A stretch of 6,759 nt of DNA, taken from contig JAGNOB010000100.1 of assembly GCA_017990305.1 (NCBI GenBank), positions 1-6,759 of the forward strand, given 5' to 3'. A program made the position numbers and the translations under genes. Below, piece by piece: positions 1 to 6,528 of this stretch. Source of the stretch: Leucobacter sp. GTDB taxonomy: Bacteria; Actinomycetota; Actinomycetes; Actinomycetales; Microbacteriaceae. The notes beneath the pieces were generated by a model. It saw only the letters and a list, made by a program, of their open reading frames with translations, did not search any database and was not told the origin of the DNA. How positions within the stretch are numbered: the stretch's first letter is position 1; each line of letters opens with the position of its first letter.

Positions 1-2
1 CC

Positions 3-743
3 ACGGTGCGCCCCGGCGCACCACAGTTCCTTGTCCGTGTGATCGACGGCGAAACCCTTGCACGCCAGTTGGGCCTCCTCGACCAGCGTCGGCGTCCGAT
101 TCGCGGCTTGCCGAACCGCGTCACCACTGGTGACGCCAAGGAACTCGCGGCGGCGCTCCGCGGTGCCTTCCTTGCGCGCGGCAAGATCACCCCTCCGGGT
201 CGTACGGTGAGCCTCGAGGTTGTCTGCCCGAGCAGCGAAACCTCTATGGCTCTCGTTGGCGCGGCGAGCCGAATTGGCGTTGATGCGAAGAGCCGTGACA
301 TTCGCGGTGTATCAAAGTTGCTCGTGCGCGACGGTGAGGCCATCGGCACACTGCTCGGCCTCATGGGAGCCGAGCAGTCACGCGCCGCATGGGACAGCCT
401 GCGCAAGGCCCGTGAAACTCGGGCCACTGCGAATCGCCTCGTGAACTTCGATGATGCCAACTTGCGCCGGTCAGCGGAGGCGTCGGTCGCCGCATGCGCC
501 CGTGTCGAGCGTGCGCTTGAGATCCTTGGCGACGAGGTTCCCGATCACCTCAACTACGCAGGCAAGCTTCGCCTGACGCACCGCGAGGCAAGCCTCGACG
601 AGCTGGGCGCACGCGCCGATCCGCCGCTCACGAAGGACGCAATTGCGGGGCGGATCCGCCGCCTACTCGCGATGGCCGACAAGTCAGCGGAGGATCAGGG
701 CATTCCGGGAACCGAGGCTAGCGTTCCCGAAGAACTCGTGTGA
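3..743 (+). CDS. whiA: WhiA family DNA-binding regulator, 5' truncated by window edge
   Basis: This is the C-terminal ~246 residues of WhiA, a transcriptional regulator with an N-terminal fold related to LAGLIDADG homing endonucleases and a C-terminal helix-turn-helix. In Streptomyces it controls sporulation septation genes together with WhiB; in non-sporulating actinobacteria it is kept and is linked to cell division. Family hallmarks visible here are [14 protein letters not shown] (about residues 24-37), [16 protein letters not shown] (about 142-157), [13 protein letters not shown] (about 171-183) and the HTH region [21 protein letters not shown] (about 206-226). The frame is open to the left edge, and by comparison with the roughly 326-residue Streptomyces protein about 80 N-terminal residues lie outside the window. 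The GTG at position 6 is therefore an internal valine, not the start. It ends in TGA, 129 bases before sodA, on the same strand. Nothing in the visible part looks damaged. Confidence 0.95.
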   Translation, partial: TVRPGAPQFLVRVIDGETLARQLGLLDQRRRPIRGLPNRVTTGDAKELAAALRGAFLARGKITPPGRTVSLEVVCPSSETSMALVGAASRIGVDAKSRDIRGVSKLLVRDGEAIGTLLGLMGAEQSRAAWDSLRKARETRATANRLVNFDDANLRRSAEASVAACARVERALEILGDEVPDHLNYAGKLRLTHREASLDELGARADPPLTKDAIAGRIRRLLAMADKSAEDQGIPGTEASVPEELV

Positions 744-761
744 TCTAGCCAGCAGCGAACA

Positions 762-775
762 CTCGGCACCCCGAG
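762..775 (+). repeat. Short inverted repeat between whiA and sodA
   Basis: CTCGG at 762-766 pairs with CCGAG at 771-775 around a four-base loop (CACC). It lies 18 bases after the whiA stop and is followed by GGTTCCCG, so it could be a weak whiA terminator without a U-tract. It also overlaps the candidate sodA -35 box, so an operator role is possible. Five base pairs in a GC-rich genome can arise by chance. Confidence 0.25.
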
Positions 776-792
776 GGTTCCCGCAATAGACT
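763..792 (+). promoter_or_regulatory. Candidate promoter for sodA
   Basis: TCGGCA at 763-768 (four of six matches to TTGACA) is separated by 18 bases from TAGACT at 787-792, which fits the loose TAnnnT -10 of actinobacterial principal sigma factors. Transcription would begin near position 799, giving a leader of about 74 bases that starts almost directly with the hairpin at 803-846. Found by eye only. Confidence 0.35.
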
Positions 793-802
793 GAGAACGA
801 AA

Positions 803-846
803 CTCTCTGGGTCGCCGTGCCGACCTCGGCATGGCGCCCCAGAGAG
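803..846 (+). other. Long imperfect stem-loop in the sodA leader
   Basis: CTCTCTGGG (803-811) pairs perfectly with CCCAGAGAG (838-846). After one mismatch (T812/C837), CGCC (813-816) pairs with GGCG (833-836), then a G-U pair (817/832) and TGCCG (818-822) with CGGCA (827-831), leaving a four-base loop ACCT. That is about 19 pairs over 44 bases. On the plus strand no T-run follows, so it is not a standard Rho-independent terminator; on the minus strand TTTCGTT follows, but no minus-strand gene ends here. The structure ends 17 bases before the sodA Shine-Dalgarno. It may stabilise the mRNA end, act as an attenuator or protein-binding site, or mark the end of whiA transcription. The pairing is seen; the role is not known. 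Confidence 0.6.
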
Positions 847-863
847 ACACACTGAAGAGAAAT

Positions 864-867
864 GGAG
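864..867 (+). promoter_or_regulatory. Ribosome binding site that fixes the sodA start
   Basis: GGAG lies five bases upstream of the ATG at 873. An in-frame upstream ATG at 831 would add 14 residues unlike any superoxide dismutase N-terminus, is buried in the leader hairpin, and has no Shine-Dalgarno, so 873 is chosen. Confidence 0.75.
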
Positions 868-872
868 CTGCA

Positions 873-1490
873 ATGACCGCATACTCACTCCCCGAACTGC
901 CGTACGATTTCGCTGCCCTCGAGCCGCACATCAGCGGCAAGATCATGGAATTGCATCACGGAAAGCACCACCAGGCATACGTCACGGGTGCGAACACCGC
1001 GCTCGAGCAGCTGGCTGAGGCGCGCGACTCTGGCAACCTCGGCCCGGTGAACAAGCTCGAGAAGGACCTTGCGTTCAACGTCGGCGGCCACGTGAACCAC
1101 ACCATTTTCTGGAACAACATGTCGCCCGACGGCGGCGGCAAGCCCGAGGGCGAGCTCGCGTCGGCAATCGACGAGTTCTTTGGCGACTTCGAGAAGTTCC
1201 AGGCGCACTTCGCTGCGACGGCAATGGGCGTACAGGGCTCCGGCTGGGCCGTTCTCGCCTGGGATACCCTTGGCCAGCGCGCGAACATCGTGCAGATGTT
1301 TGACCAGCAGGGCAACCTCCCCGCAGGTACCGTCCCACTGCTCATGCTCGATTGCTGGGAGCACGCGTACTATCTCGACTACCTCAACGTTCGCGCCGAT
1401 TACGTGAAGGCATTCTGGAACATCGCGAACTGGCAGGACGTTGCGAAGCGCCTTGAAACCGCTCGTAGCCAGACGCCCGGCCTGATCTAA
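873..1490 (+). CDS. sodA: Superoxide dismutase, Mn-type of the Fe/Mn family
   Basis: This cytosolic enzyme converts superoxide to hydrogen peroxide and oxygen. The 205-residue protein has the usual length and both domains: an N-terminal alpha hairpin starting YSLPELPYDFAALEPHI, and a C-terminal alpha/beta domain. The four metal ligands are present: His28 (in ELHHGKHHQAY), His76 (in GGHVNHTIFW), Asp160 and His164 (in LDCWEHAYYLDY, the DxWEHxxY signature). The second-sphere residues His32 and Tyr36 are also present. Gly72 before the second ligand and Gln145 in FDQQGN are the positions that separate Mn from Fe enzymes; Fe enzymes carry the glutamine in the first domain, and several actinobacterial Fe or cambialistic enzymes have His at the second place. 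The residues here favour manganese. No signal peptide is seen. It has its own candidate promoter and leader hairpin, and pgk begins 39 bases later with no terminator between, so read-through is possible. Confidence 0.96.
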   Translation: MTAYSLPELPYDFAALEPHISGKIMELHHGKHHQAYVTGANTALEQLAEARDSGNLGPVNKLEKDLAFNVGGHVNHTIFWNNMSPDGGGKPEGELASAIDEFFGDFEKFQAHFAATAMGVQGSGWAVLAWDTLGQRANIVQMFDQQGNLPAGTVPLLMLDCWEHAYYLDYLNVRADYVKAFWNIANWQDVAKRLETARSQTPGLI

Positions 1491-1529
1491 GCCTCCGGCA
1501 AGATCAAGCACAGCTCACTCTAAGGAACC

Positions 1530-2747
1530 ATGCGCACTCTCGATTCGCTCGGCCCACTCGGGTCGAAAACAGTAATTGTCCGATGTGATCTCAACGTGCC
1601 GCTCGCCACAGATGCGAACGGCGTGAAGACAATCACCGACGACGGGCGGATCCGCGCCTCGCTCACCACTATCCGTGAGCTGCGCGAAGCCGGAGCGCGA
1701 ATCGTGCTCATTAGCCACCTTGGTCGGCCGAAGGGCGAACCAGACGAGCAGTACTCGCTCCGTCCGGTGGCGGCGCGCATGGCAGAACTCCTGGGCACTG
1801 AGGTCGGCTTCGTCGACGAGACCGTCGGCGAAGCCGCCTCCGCCGCCGTTGCCGGGCTGGCAGACGGTGACGTTGTGCTCCTCGAAAACCTCCGGTTCAA
1901 TCCGGGCGAAACCAGCAAAGACGAGACCGAACGCCACGCCTTTGCTACGCAGCTCGCGTCGTTTGGCGACGCCTACGTCTCAGACGGATTCGGCGTGGTG
2001 CACCGCAAGCAAGCAAGCGTTTACGATCTCGCAAAGCTCCTGCCGAGTGCCGCCGGTCGCCTCGTTGCTGCGGAGCTCGAAGTACTTGAGCGCCTCACTG
2101 AAAAGGCTGAGCGTCCGTACGCTGTCGTACTTGGCGGGTCGAAGGTCTCCGACAAGCTCGGTGTCATCGCCCACCTGATCGATAGGGTCGACACGCTGCT
2201 TATCGGCGGAGGTATGGTGTTCACATTCCTCGCCGCGCAGGGGCACCCCGTCGGCGCGAGCCTCCTGGAAGAGGACCAGCTCGACACCGTACGCGGGTAC
2301 CTCAAGACCGCCACGGAGCGCGGTGTCCGCATCGTACTCCCCACAGACATCGTCGTTGCAGAGGCCTTCGCTGCCGACGCAGCACACGAGATTGTGCAAG
2401 CCGACGAGATCGAGGCAAGCAGCTTCGGTGCTGCCGGGCTCGGGCTCGACATCGGCCCGGATTCGGCAGCAGCCTTCGCCGCCGTGATCGCCGAGTCTTC
2501 GACGGTCTTCTGGAACGGCCCGATGGGTGTGTTCGAGATGACCGCCTTCGCGGAGGGCACTCGCACCGTCGCCCGCGCGCTCACGGAAACTGCCGGCTTC
2601 ACCGTCGTTGGCGGCGGAGACTCCGCGGCAGCCGTTCGTGCACTCGGCTTCGCCGACGAAGACTTTGGTCACATCTCGACCGGCGGAGGCGCAAGCCTCG
2701 AATTCCTTGAAGGCAAGTCATTGCCAGGACTGGAGGTCCTCGTATGA
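1530..2747 (+). CDS. pgk: Phosphoglycerate kinase
   Basis: This cytosolic monomer transfers a phosphate between 1,3-bisphosphoglycerate and ADP to give 3-phosphoglycerate and ATP, the first ATP-yielding step of glycolysis; it runs in reverse in gluconeogenesis. At 405 residues it has the normal bacterial length. Motifs in order: VRCDLNVP (17-24, family signature), ISHLGRPKG (61-69), [11 protein letters not shown] (117-127), DGFGVVHR (152-159), GGSKVSDK (202-209, nucleotide-domain lysine), LLIGGGM (223-229), [10 protein letters not shown] (327-336), VVGGGDS (359-365) and [16 protein letters not shown] (381-396). An in-frame TAA at 1521 sits nine bases upstream, so ATG 1530 is the first usable ATG; AAGGA at 1522-1526 serves as a rather close ribosome binding site. 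The stop overlaps the tpiA start (ATGA), implying co-translation. A gap gene, often directly upstream of pgk, is missing here. Confidence 0.98.
   Translation: MRTLDSLGPLGSKTVIVRCDLNVPLATDANGVKTITDDGRIRASLTTIRELREAGARIVLISHLGRPKGEPDEQYSLRPVAARMAELLGTEVGFVDETVGEAASAAVAGLADGDVVLLENLRFNPGETSKDETERHAFATQLASFGDAYVSDGFGVVHRKQASVYDLAKLLPSAAGRLVAAELEVLERLTEKAERPYAVVLGGSKVSDKLGVIAHLIDRVDTLLIGGGMVFTFLAAQGHPVGASLLEEDQLDTVRGYLKTATERGVRIVLPTDIVVAEAFAADAAHEIVQADEIEASSFGAAGLGLDIGPDSAAAFAAVIAESSTVFWNGPMGVFEMTAFAEGTRTVARALTETAGFTVVGGGDSAAAVRALGFADEDFGHISTGGGASLEFLEGKSLPGLEVLV
2732..2736 (+). promoter_or_regulatory. Strong ribosome binding site for tpiA inside the end of pgk
   Basis: GGAGG lies seven bases before ATG 2744, the best Shine-Dalgarno in the window. 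It supports the ATG that overlaps the pgk stop rather than the shorter GTG start at 2789, which has only AGG eight bases upstream. Confidence 0.75.
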
Positions 2748-3571
2748 ACGACGCAGCAACTCAGCAAGAGCCCACGCAGGCACCGCTCGTGAAGCGCACC
2801 CCGCTGATCGCGGGCAACTGGAAGATGAACTTCGACCACCTGCAGGCCATCGCCTTCGTGCAGAAACTCGCGTGGAGCTTGAAAGACGCACAGCACAATT
2901 ATGCCGACGTTGAGGTCGCAGTGTTCCCGCCCTTCACAGACCTCCGGTCAGTGCAGACGTTGCTGTCAGCCGACAAGCTCCCGGTCGCCCTTGGCGCGCA
3001 GGATGTCTCACCTCACGAGTCGGGCGCCTACACCGGAGACATTTCTGCCTCCATGCTCAAGAAGCTCGACACCCGCTACGTCATCGTTGGCCATTCAGAG
3101 CGCCGTGGAGGTCACGGAGAGAACGACGAGACCGTAGGCCTGAAGGCACGCGCCGCGACCAACGCAGGCATGATTCCCGTCATCTGCGTTGGCGAGACGG
3201 CTGCGGATCTTGAGGAGCACGGCGCAGCGGCGATTCCCGTGCAGCAGCTCACCGCTGCATTCACTCACCTCCCAGCTGATGCCGAGATCGTAGTGGCCTA
3301 CGAGCCTGTTTGGGCAATTGGCAGCGGAGACCCGGCCACGCCAGAGCAAGCCGAGGAGGTCGGACGGGCGCTACGCGAGGTACTCCGCGCAGAGCGCGGC
3401 GACGCAGTCGCTGACCGCACTCGCGTCCTCTACGGCGGATCAGTCGCAAGCCAAAACGTTGCCTCGTACCTGAAGCAGCCGAACCTCGATGGCGCACTTG
3501 TTGGCGGAGCGAGCCTCAAGGTCGACGAGTTCAGCCGCATCGCCCAGTTCACTAAGCACGTCACCGTCTAA
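2744..3571 (+). CDS. tpiA: Triose-phosphate isomerase
   Basis: This enzyme interconverts dihydroxyacetone phosphate and glyceraldehyde 3-phosphate in the cytosol as a beta/alpha-barrel dimer. Catalytic residues are all present: Asn25 and Lys27 in AGNWKMN, His117 in IVGHSERR, and the base Glu187 in [11 protein letters not shown]. The flexible loop 6 follows (about 188-198), and the phosphate-binding YGGSV and GALVGGASL motifs are near the C-terminus. The 275-residue reading has about 17 residues (rich in Gln, Ala, Pro) before the canonical [12 protein letters not shown] beginning. A GTG at 2789 would give a more typical 260 residues. I keep ATG 2744 because of its GGAGG site and its four-base overlap with pgk, which suggests translational coupling. 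The segment after HSERR reads GGHGENDE, slightly unlike the common form but with the key residues kept. Confidence 0.97.
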   Translation: MNDAATQQEPTQAPLVKRTPLIAGNWKMNFDHLQAIAFVQKLAWSLKDAQHNYADVEVAVFPPFTDLRSVQTLLSADKLPVALGAQDVSPHESGAYTGDISASMLKKLDTRYVIVGHSERRGGHGENDETVGLKARAATNAGMIPVICVGETAADLEEHGAAAIPVQQLTAAFTHLPADAEIVVAYEPVWAIGSGDPATPEQAEEVGRALREVLRAERGDAVADRTRVLYGGSVASQNVASYLKQPNLDGALVGGASLKVDEFSRIAQFTKHVTV

Positions 3572-3599
3572 CAGCAGGTCTGCTCACACGCGACCCGGC

Positions 3600-3631
3600 T
3601 TGGCAGCTAATTCCTGTTTAGCGGGTATACT
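3600..3631 (+). promoter_or_regulatory. Candidate promoter for secG-rbpA
   Basis: TATACT at 3626-3631 is a near-consensus -10 box in otherwise GC-rich DNA, between the tpiA stop and secG. The best -35 like sequence is TTGGCA at 3600-3605, but the 20-base spacer is longer than usual. Initiation would fall near 3638, leaving a leader of about 35 bases. The 101-base gap after tpiA, against 23 bases or an overlap elsewhere in the run, supports a separate promoter. Confidence 0.45.
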
Positions 3632-3658
3632 AGAGGCTGACTTACTGCGCCTCGCTCC

Positions 3659-3664
3659 GAAAGG
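3659..3664 (+). promoter_or_regulatory. Ribosome binding site supporting the TTG start of secG
   Basis: GAAAGG lies eight bases before TTG 3673. Reading upstream in the same frame there is no ATG or GTG before the in-frame TAG at 3631, so TTG 3673 is the only sensible start for a full-length SecG. Confidence 0.65.
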
Positions 3665-3672
3665 CACCTATC

Positions 3673-3921
3673 TTGCTCGTACTGAAGATCGCTCTGATCT
3701 CGCTCCTCGTGCTCACGAGTCTCCTCCTCATCCTGTTCGTGCTCTTGCACAAGGGTCGCGGTGGTGGGCTCTCTGACATGTTCGGTGGCGGTGTTACGTC
3801 AAGCCTCGGGTCGTCCGGTGTCGCGGAGCGCAACCTCAACCGCCTCACAGTGATCGTGTCACTCGTGTGGTTTTTCTCGATCGTGGGCATTGGCCTCATC
3901 GATCGTTTCACGCTTATCTAG
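3673..3921 (+). CDS. secG: Preprotein translocase subunit SecG
   Basis: SecG is the small third subunit of the SecYEG channel in the cytoplasmic membrane and helps SecA-driven protein export. The 82-residue product has two hydrophobic segments, about residues 3-25 and 58-76. They flank the strongly conserved cytoplasmic loop HKGRGGGLSDMFGGG (26-40) followed by SSLGSSGVAERNLNR (43-57), which is the typical actinobacterial SecG sequence. The start codon is TTG, forced by the lack of any earlier ATG or GTG in frame. It follows tpiA, a gene order widely conserved in actinobacteria, and is followed by rbpA after 23 bases, so secG and rbpA are probably co-transcribed. No sign of damage. Confidence 0.95.
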   Translation: MLVLKIALISLLVLTSLLLILFVLLHKGRGGGLSDMFGGGVTSSLGSSGVAERNLNRLTVIVSLVWFFSIVGIGLIDRFTLI

Positions 3922-3944
3922 CATTTCTCGAAAGCAGGTCACCC

Positions 3945-4310
3945 GTGGCAGGCAGTAACGCCATTCGCGGTGCACGCGTCGGATCCGGCCCCATGGGCGA
4001 AATGGATCACGGCGTGCGCGCAGAACGCAAGAAGATCTCCTACTGGGACGCGCTCGGCAACGAGACCGTCCGTTACTTTGCGGCCGAGGTCGCAGACGAA
4101 GATATTCCCGAGCAGATTGATTCGCCCACGACCGGTCTTCCGGCTGGTCAGGATCAGAAGAATCCGCCGGAGCTCGCTAAGAACGAGCCATACAAGACGC
4201 ACCTCGCATACGTAAAGGAGCGTCGTACGCCGGAGGAGGCTGAGGAGTTGCTCGAGGCTGCTCTGTTGAAGCTTCGCCAGCGTCGCGGTACCGCAAAGCT
4301 CTCGGCCTAG
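3945..4310 (+). CDS. rbpA: RNA polymerase-binding protein RbpA
   Basis: RbpA is an actinobacterial general transcription factor that binds RNA polymerase and the principal sigma factor and stabilises the open promoter complex. The 121-residue product shows the N-terminal tail (AIRGARVGSG, 6-15), a beta-strand core (about 27-60), a linker with basic residues (about 68-84) and a C-terminal helical sigma-interaction domain, KTHLAYVKERRTPEEAEELL (84-103) running to RQRRG (111-115). The core contains no cysteine at all, so the zinc site known in Streptomyces RbpA cannot form; Mycobacterium RbpA also lacks the full zinc set, so this is a variant and not a defect. The GTG start matches the family N-terminus; AGG at 3936-3938 is a weak ribosome binding site. 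A longer ATG reading from 3867 would overlap secG and is rejected. A strong terminator follows 15 bases after the stop. Confidence 0.92.
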   Translation: MAGSNAIRGARVGSGPMGEMDHGVRAERKKISYWDALGNETVRYFAAEVADEDIPEQIDSPTTGLPAGQDQKNPPELAKNEPYKTHLAYVKERRTPEEAEELLEAALLKLRQRRGTAKLSA

Positions 4311-4325
4311 CGCCTCAGACGCAGA

Positions 4326-4364
4326 TGGCTGTGCCCCGGATATTTTCCGGGGCACAGCCATTTT
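4326..4364 (+). terminator. Rho-independent terminator after rbpA
   Basis: A perfect 15-base stem, TGGCTGTGCCCCGGA (4326-4340) with TCCGGGGCACAGCCA (4346-4360), encloses a five-base loop TATTT and is followed at once by TTTT (4361-4364). It sits 15 bases after the rbpA stop and would end the secG-rbpA transcript, along with any read-through from sodA-pgk-tpiA. It also separates this run from aacS. Confidence 0.93.
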
Positions 4365-4429
4365 GCGTTCTCCGACTGCCACACCGGGAGGGCACCGTGG
4401 GTGTCGGCAGGACAAGGCGGCTGGGCCGG

Positions 4430-4457
4430 CCGACAGCGAGTTGCGCTAGTTTAGAGT
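4430..4457 (+). promoter_or_regulatory. Weak candidate promoter for aacS
   Basis: CCGACA at 4430-4435 (four of six matches to TTGACA) and TAGAGT at 4452-4457 are 16 bases apart, and initiation near 4464 would leave a leader of about 30 bases. A promoter is expected somewhere in 4365-4493 because a strong terminator precedes it, but these boxes are poor matches. The rest of this 129-base stretch shows nothing I can name. Confidence 0.28.
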
Positions 4458-4493
4458 GACAAGAGAATCCCTACAAAGAAGTGGCAGGTAGCA

Positions 4494-6452
4494 ATGTCGC
4501 AGCCCCAGTGGACACCGGACCCGCAGGTCGTCGAGCAGTCACAGATCACAGCACTCGCCAGATGGCTTGTCGAACACAAGGGGCTCGACCCCGAAGCTGT
4601 CACGAACTACGACCTGCTCCAGCGATGGTCAGTTGCCGAACCCGAAGCCTTCTGGGACGGTGTCGCCGAGTTCTTCGAGGTCGGCTTTGTCACTCCGCCT
4701 CGATCGGTACTCAGTGGTTCCGGGGTGCGAGATGCCGTCTGGTTCGAAGGTGCGACCCTGAATTTCGCTGATCGCTTGCGTATCGGCAAGGATGAGCAGG
4801 CAGCTGTCATCGTTGAGTACGAAGACGAACGAAGTGAAACGCACACCTACCAGCAGCTCCGCGCTGACGTGTCCGCGCTGGCGCGATACCTCCGCGAGTT
4901 GGGGGTCGAAGCAGAGGACAGGGTGATCGGGTACCTTCCGAACTGCTACGAAGGTATTGTCGCCTTCTACGCAACCGTGAGCATCGGTGCGATATGGTCG
5001 CAGACAGGCATCGATTACAACGCTCCCGCGGCCGCTGACCGTCTCGGGCAGCTTGACGCCAAGGTACTTGTCACCGGAACTGGCTATGCGTTTCGCGGCA
5101 ACACGTTCGATCGCACCAGCGAGGCCGAGGCGCTTCGCGAACTGCTTGGTTCCGTGGAGCACACGATTGTCGTGCCGACACTCGAGTCGACCTCAGCTCT
5201 GTCGTCGAGCGTGTCGTGGGACGAGGCAATCGCCGCCGGAGGCGAGGGTCCCTTCACAACCGTTCCCGTTCCGTTCGCGCACCCGCTCTGGGTGCTGTTC
5301 ACCTCGGGCACTACTGGCAAGCCGAAGGGCATCGTCCACGGCCACGGCGGCGTGCTCCTCGAACAGTTGAAGTCACTCGGCTTGCACTCCGATTTCCGGC
5401 CGGGGGAGACGTTCTTCTGGTACACGACACCTAACTGGATGATGTGGAATATCCAGGTCAGCAGTCTGCTGTTTGGCGCCACTGCGGTACTCTACGTCGG
5501 CGATCCCCTCTACCCGTCCGCTGCCCGCCTGTGGGAACTGGTGGACCGTCACAGGGTAAACATCTTCGGCACGAGCCCTGGCCAAATCCTCGCTACCGCT
5601 GCGTCCCAAGTCAAGATTCCCGCCTGCGAGAGCCTGCGCCTCATCTCGAGCACTGGTTCGCCGCTCCCGGCGACCGCGAACCAGTGGATCCGCTCAGTAT
5701 TTGGCGACCGCGTGCCGGTCAGCTCCGTGAGCGGCGGCACCGACGTTGTTGGCGGGTTCGTTGGCGGGTCTCCCATATCTCCGGTGTGGGATGGGGAGAT
5801 CAGCGCACGAACGCTCGGCGTCGCGCTTGAGGTCTGGGACGATGCGGGCACTCCCATTGTCGATCAAGAGGGGGAGATGGTCATCACCCAGCCGATGCCC
5901 TCAATGCCGGTGAAATTCTGGGATGACGCAGACGGAAGCAGATACCACGACGCCTACTTCTCAACGTACGACGGTGTATGGCGTCAGGGCGACTGGATCA
6001 CGCTCACGTCACGCGGCACGGTGATCATGCACGGACGCTCCGATGCCACACTGAACCGCCGTGGAATTCGGCTCGGTAGCGCCGAGATCTACGATGCCGT
6101 CGAAGCGCTCCCAGATGTGCTCGACTCGCTCGTTGTCGGCATCGACAGGCCCGACGGCGACTACTGGATGCCGATCTTCGTCGTCCCGTCTGAACACTGG
6201 GAAGAGGCCGCGTCGGTGGACCGCATCAAGCAGGCCATCGCGTCGCGCGCCTCAAAGCATCACGTTCCAGACGAGATCATCCTCACGCCGGCAGTGCCGC
6301 GCACCCGCACTGGGAAGAAAATGGAGGTTCCGATTAAGCGCATCCTCCTCGGGGCAGACCCCGCCGCCATCGGCTCGATCGATTCCACTGACCAGCCGGA
6401 TGCGCTCCGTTGGTTCGAGGACTATGCACAGACACGGACTGACCTCGTGTAG
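4494..6452 (+). CDS. aacS: Acetoacetate--CoA ligase (acetoacetyl-CoA synthetase)
   Basis: This ANL-superfamily enzyme activates acetoacetate with ATP and CoA through an acetoacetyl-AMP intermediate, giving acetoacetyl-CoA, AMP and pyrophosphate in the cytosol. It feeds ketone-body use or polyhydroxybutyrate turnover. The 652-residue length fits the family. Visible parts: an N-terminal ACAS-type cap (about 35-95, with AVWFEGATLNFADRL), the phosphate loop TSGTTGKPKG (270-279), FFWYTTPNWMMWN (307-319), SSTGSPLP (385-392), SGGTDVVGGFVGGSP (413-427, characteristic of this ligase rather than acetyl-CoA synthetase), the hinge and A8 region GRSDATLNRRGIRLGSAEIY (514-533), and the catalytic lysine in RTRTGKKMEVP (Lys608). 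The usual TTTGWMMWN reads TTPNWMMWN, a small departure. Start ATG has GGCAGG five bases upstream. It stands alone between the rbpA terminator and two hairpins. A related medium-length acyl or short keto-acid ligase is possible, but the acetoacetate type fits best. Confidence 0.92.
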   Translation: MSQPQWTPDPQVVEQSQITALARWLVEHKGLDPEAVTNYDLLQRWSVAEPEAFWDGVAEFFEVGFVTPPRSVLSGSGVRDAVWFEGATLNFADRLRIGKDEQAAVIVEYEDERSETHTYQQLRADVSALARYLRELGVEAEDRVIGYLPNCYEGIVAFYATVSIGAIWSQTGIDYNAPAAADRLGQLDAKVLVTGTGYAFRGNTFDRTSEAEALRELLGSVEHTIVVPTLESTSALSSSVSWDEAIAAGGEGPFTTVPVPFAHPLWVLFTSGTTGKPKGIVHGHGGVLLEQLKSLGLHSDFRPGETFFWYTTPNWMMWNIQVSSLLFGATAVLYVGDPLYPSAARLWELVDRHRVNIFGTSPGQILATAASQVKIPACESLRLISSTGSPLPATANQWIRSVFGDRVPVSSVSGGTDVVGGFVGGSPISPVWDGEISARTLGVALEVWDDAGTPIVDQEGEMVITQPMPSMPVKFWDDADGSRYHDAYFSTYDGVWRQGDWITLTSRGTVIMHGRSDATLNRRGIRLGSAEIYDAVEALPDVLDSLVVGIDRPDGDYWMPIFVVPSEHWEEAASVDRIKQAIASRASKHHVPDEIILTPAVPRTRTGKKMEVPIKRILLGADPAAIGSIDSTDQPDALRWFEDYAQTRTDLV

Positions 6453-6461
6453 ACCCGGATA

Positions 6462-6476
6462 GCGGCTGCTAGCCGC
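6462..6476 (+). terminator. Small hairpin just after aacS
   Basis: GCGGCT (6462-6467) pairs perfectly with AGCCGC (6471-6476) around GCT, ten bases after the aacS stop. There is no T-run. It may help the larger hairpin downstream to end aacS transcription. Confidence 0.4.
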
Positions 6477-6485
6477 CAGGAGTCA

Positions 6486-6528
6486 GCGAGGGCCCTCGAC
6501 CGGTGCATAACCGGTTCAGGGCCCTCGC
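6486..6528. terminator. Bidirectional hairpin between convergent genes
   Basis: GCGAGGGCCCT (6486-6496) pairs with AGGGCCCTCGC (6518-6528), 11 pairs. Inside, ACCGGT (6499-6504) pairs with ACCGGT (6510-6515) around the loop GCATA, with one mismatch and one G-U pair between the two stems. No T-run follows on either strand, which is common for actinobacterial terminators. Its place between the ends of aacS and the minus-strand gene suggests it ends both transcripts. Confidence 0.75.

Noticed and set aside
831..872. Upstream in-frame ATG that would lengthen sodA by 14 residues
   Set aside because: The extra residues are unlike SOD, the ATG is in the hairpin and has no ribosome binding site, while ATG 873 has GGAG.
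885..1511. A 208-codon open frame on the minus strand across sodA
   Set aside because: It is antisense to a clear superoxide dismutase, and its translation shows no recognisable family. Long shadow frames are expected in GC-rich genes.
1980..2672. A 230-codon open frame on the minus strand within pgk
   Set aside because: It mirrors the pgk codon pattern, encodes no recognisable protein and has no independent support.
3573..3584. AGCAG-GT-CTGCT inverted repeat just after tpiA
   Set aside because: A two-base loop cannot form as drawn, only about four pairs remain, and no T-run follows; not a credible terminator.
3867..3944. Longer reading of rbpA from ATG 3867
   Set aside because: It would overlap the end of secG, and the added 26 residues do not match the RbpA N-terminus; GTG 3945 does.
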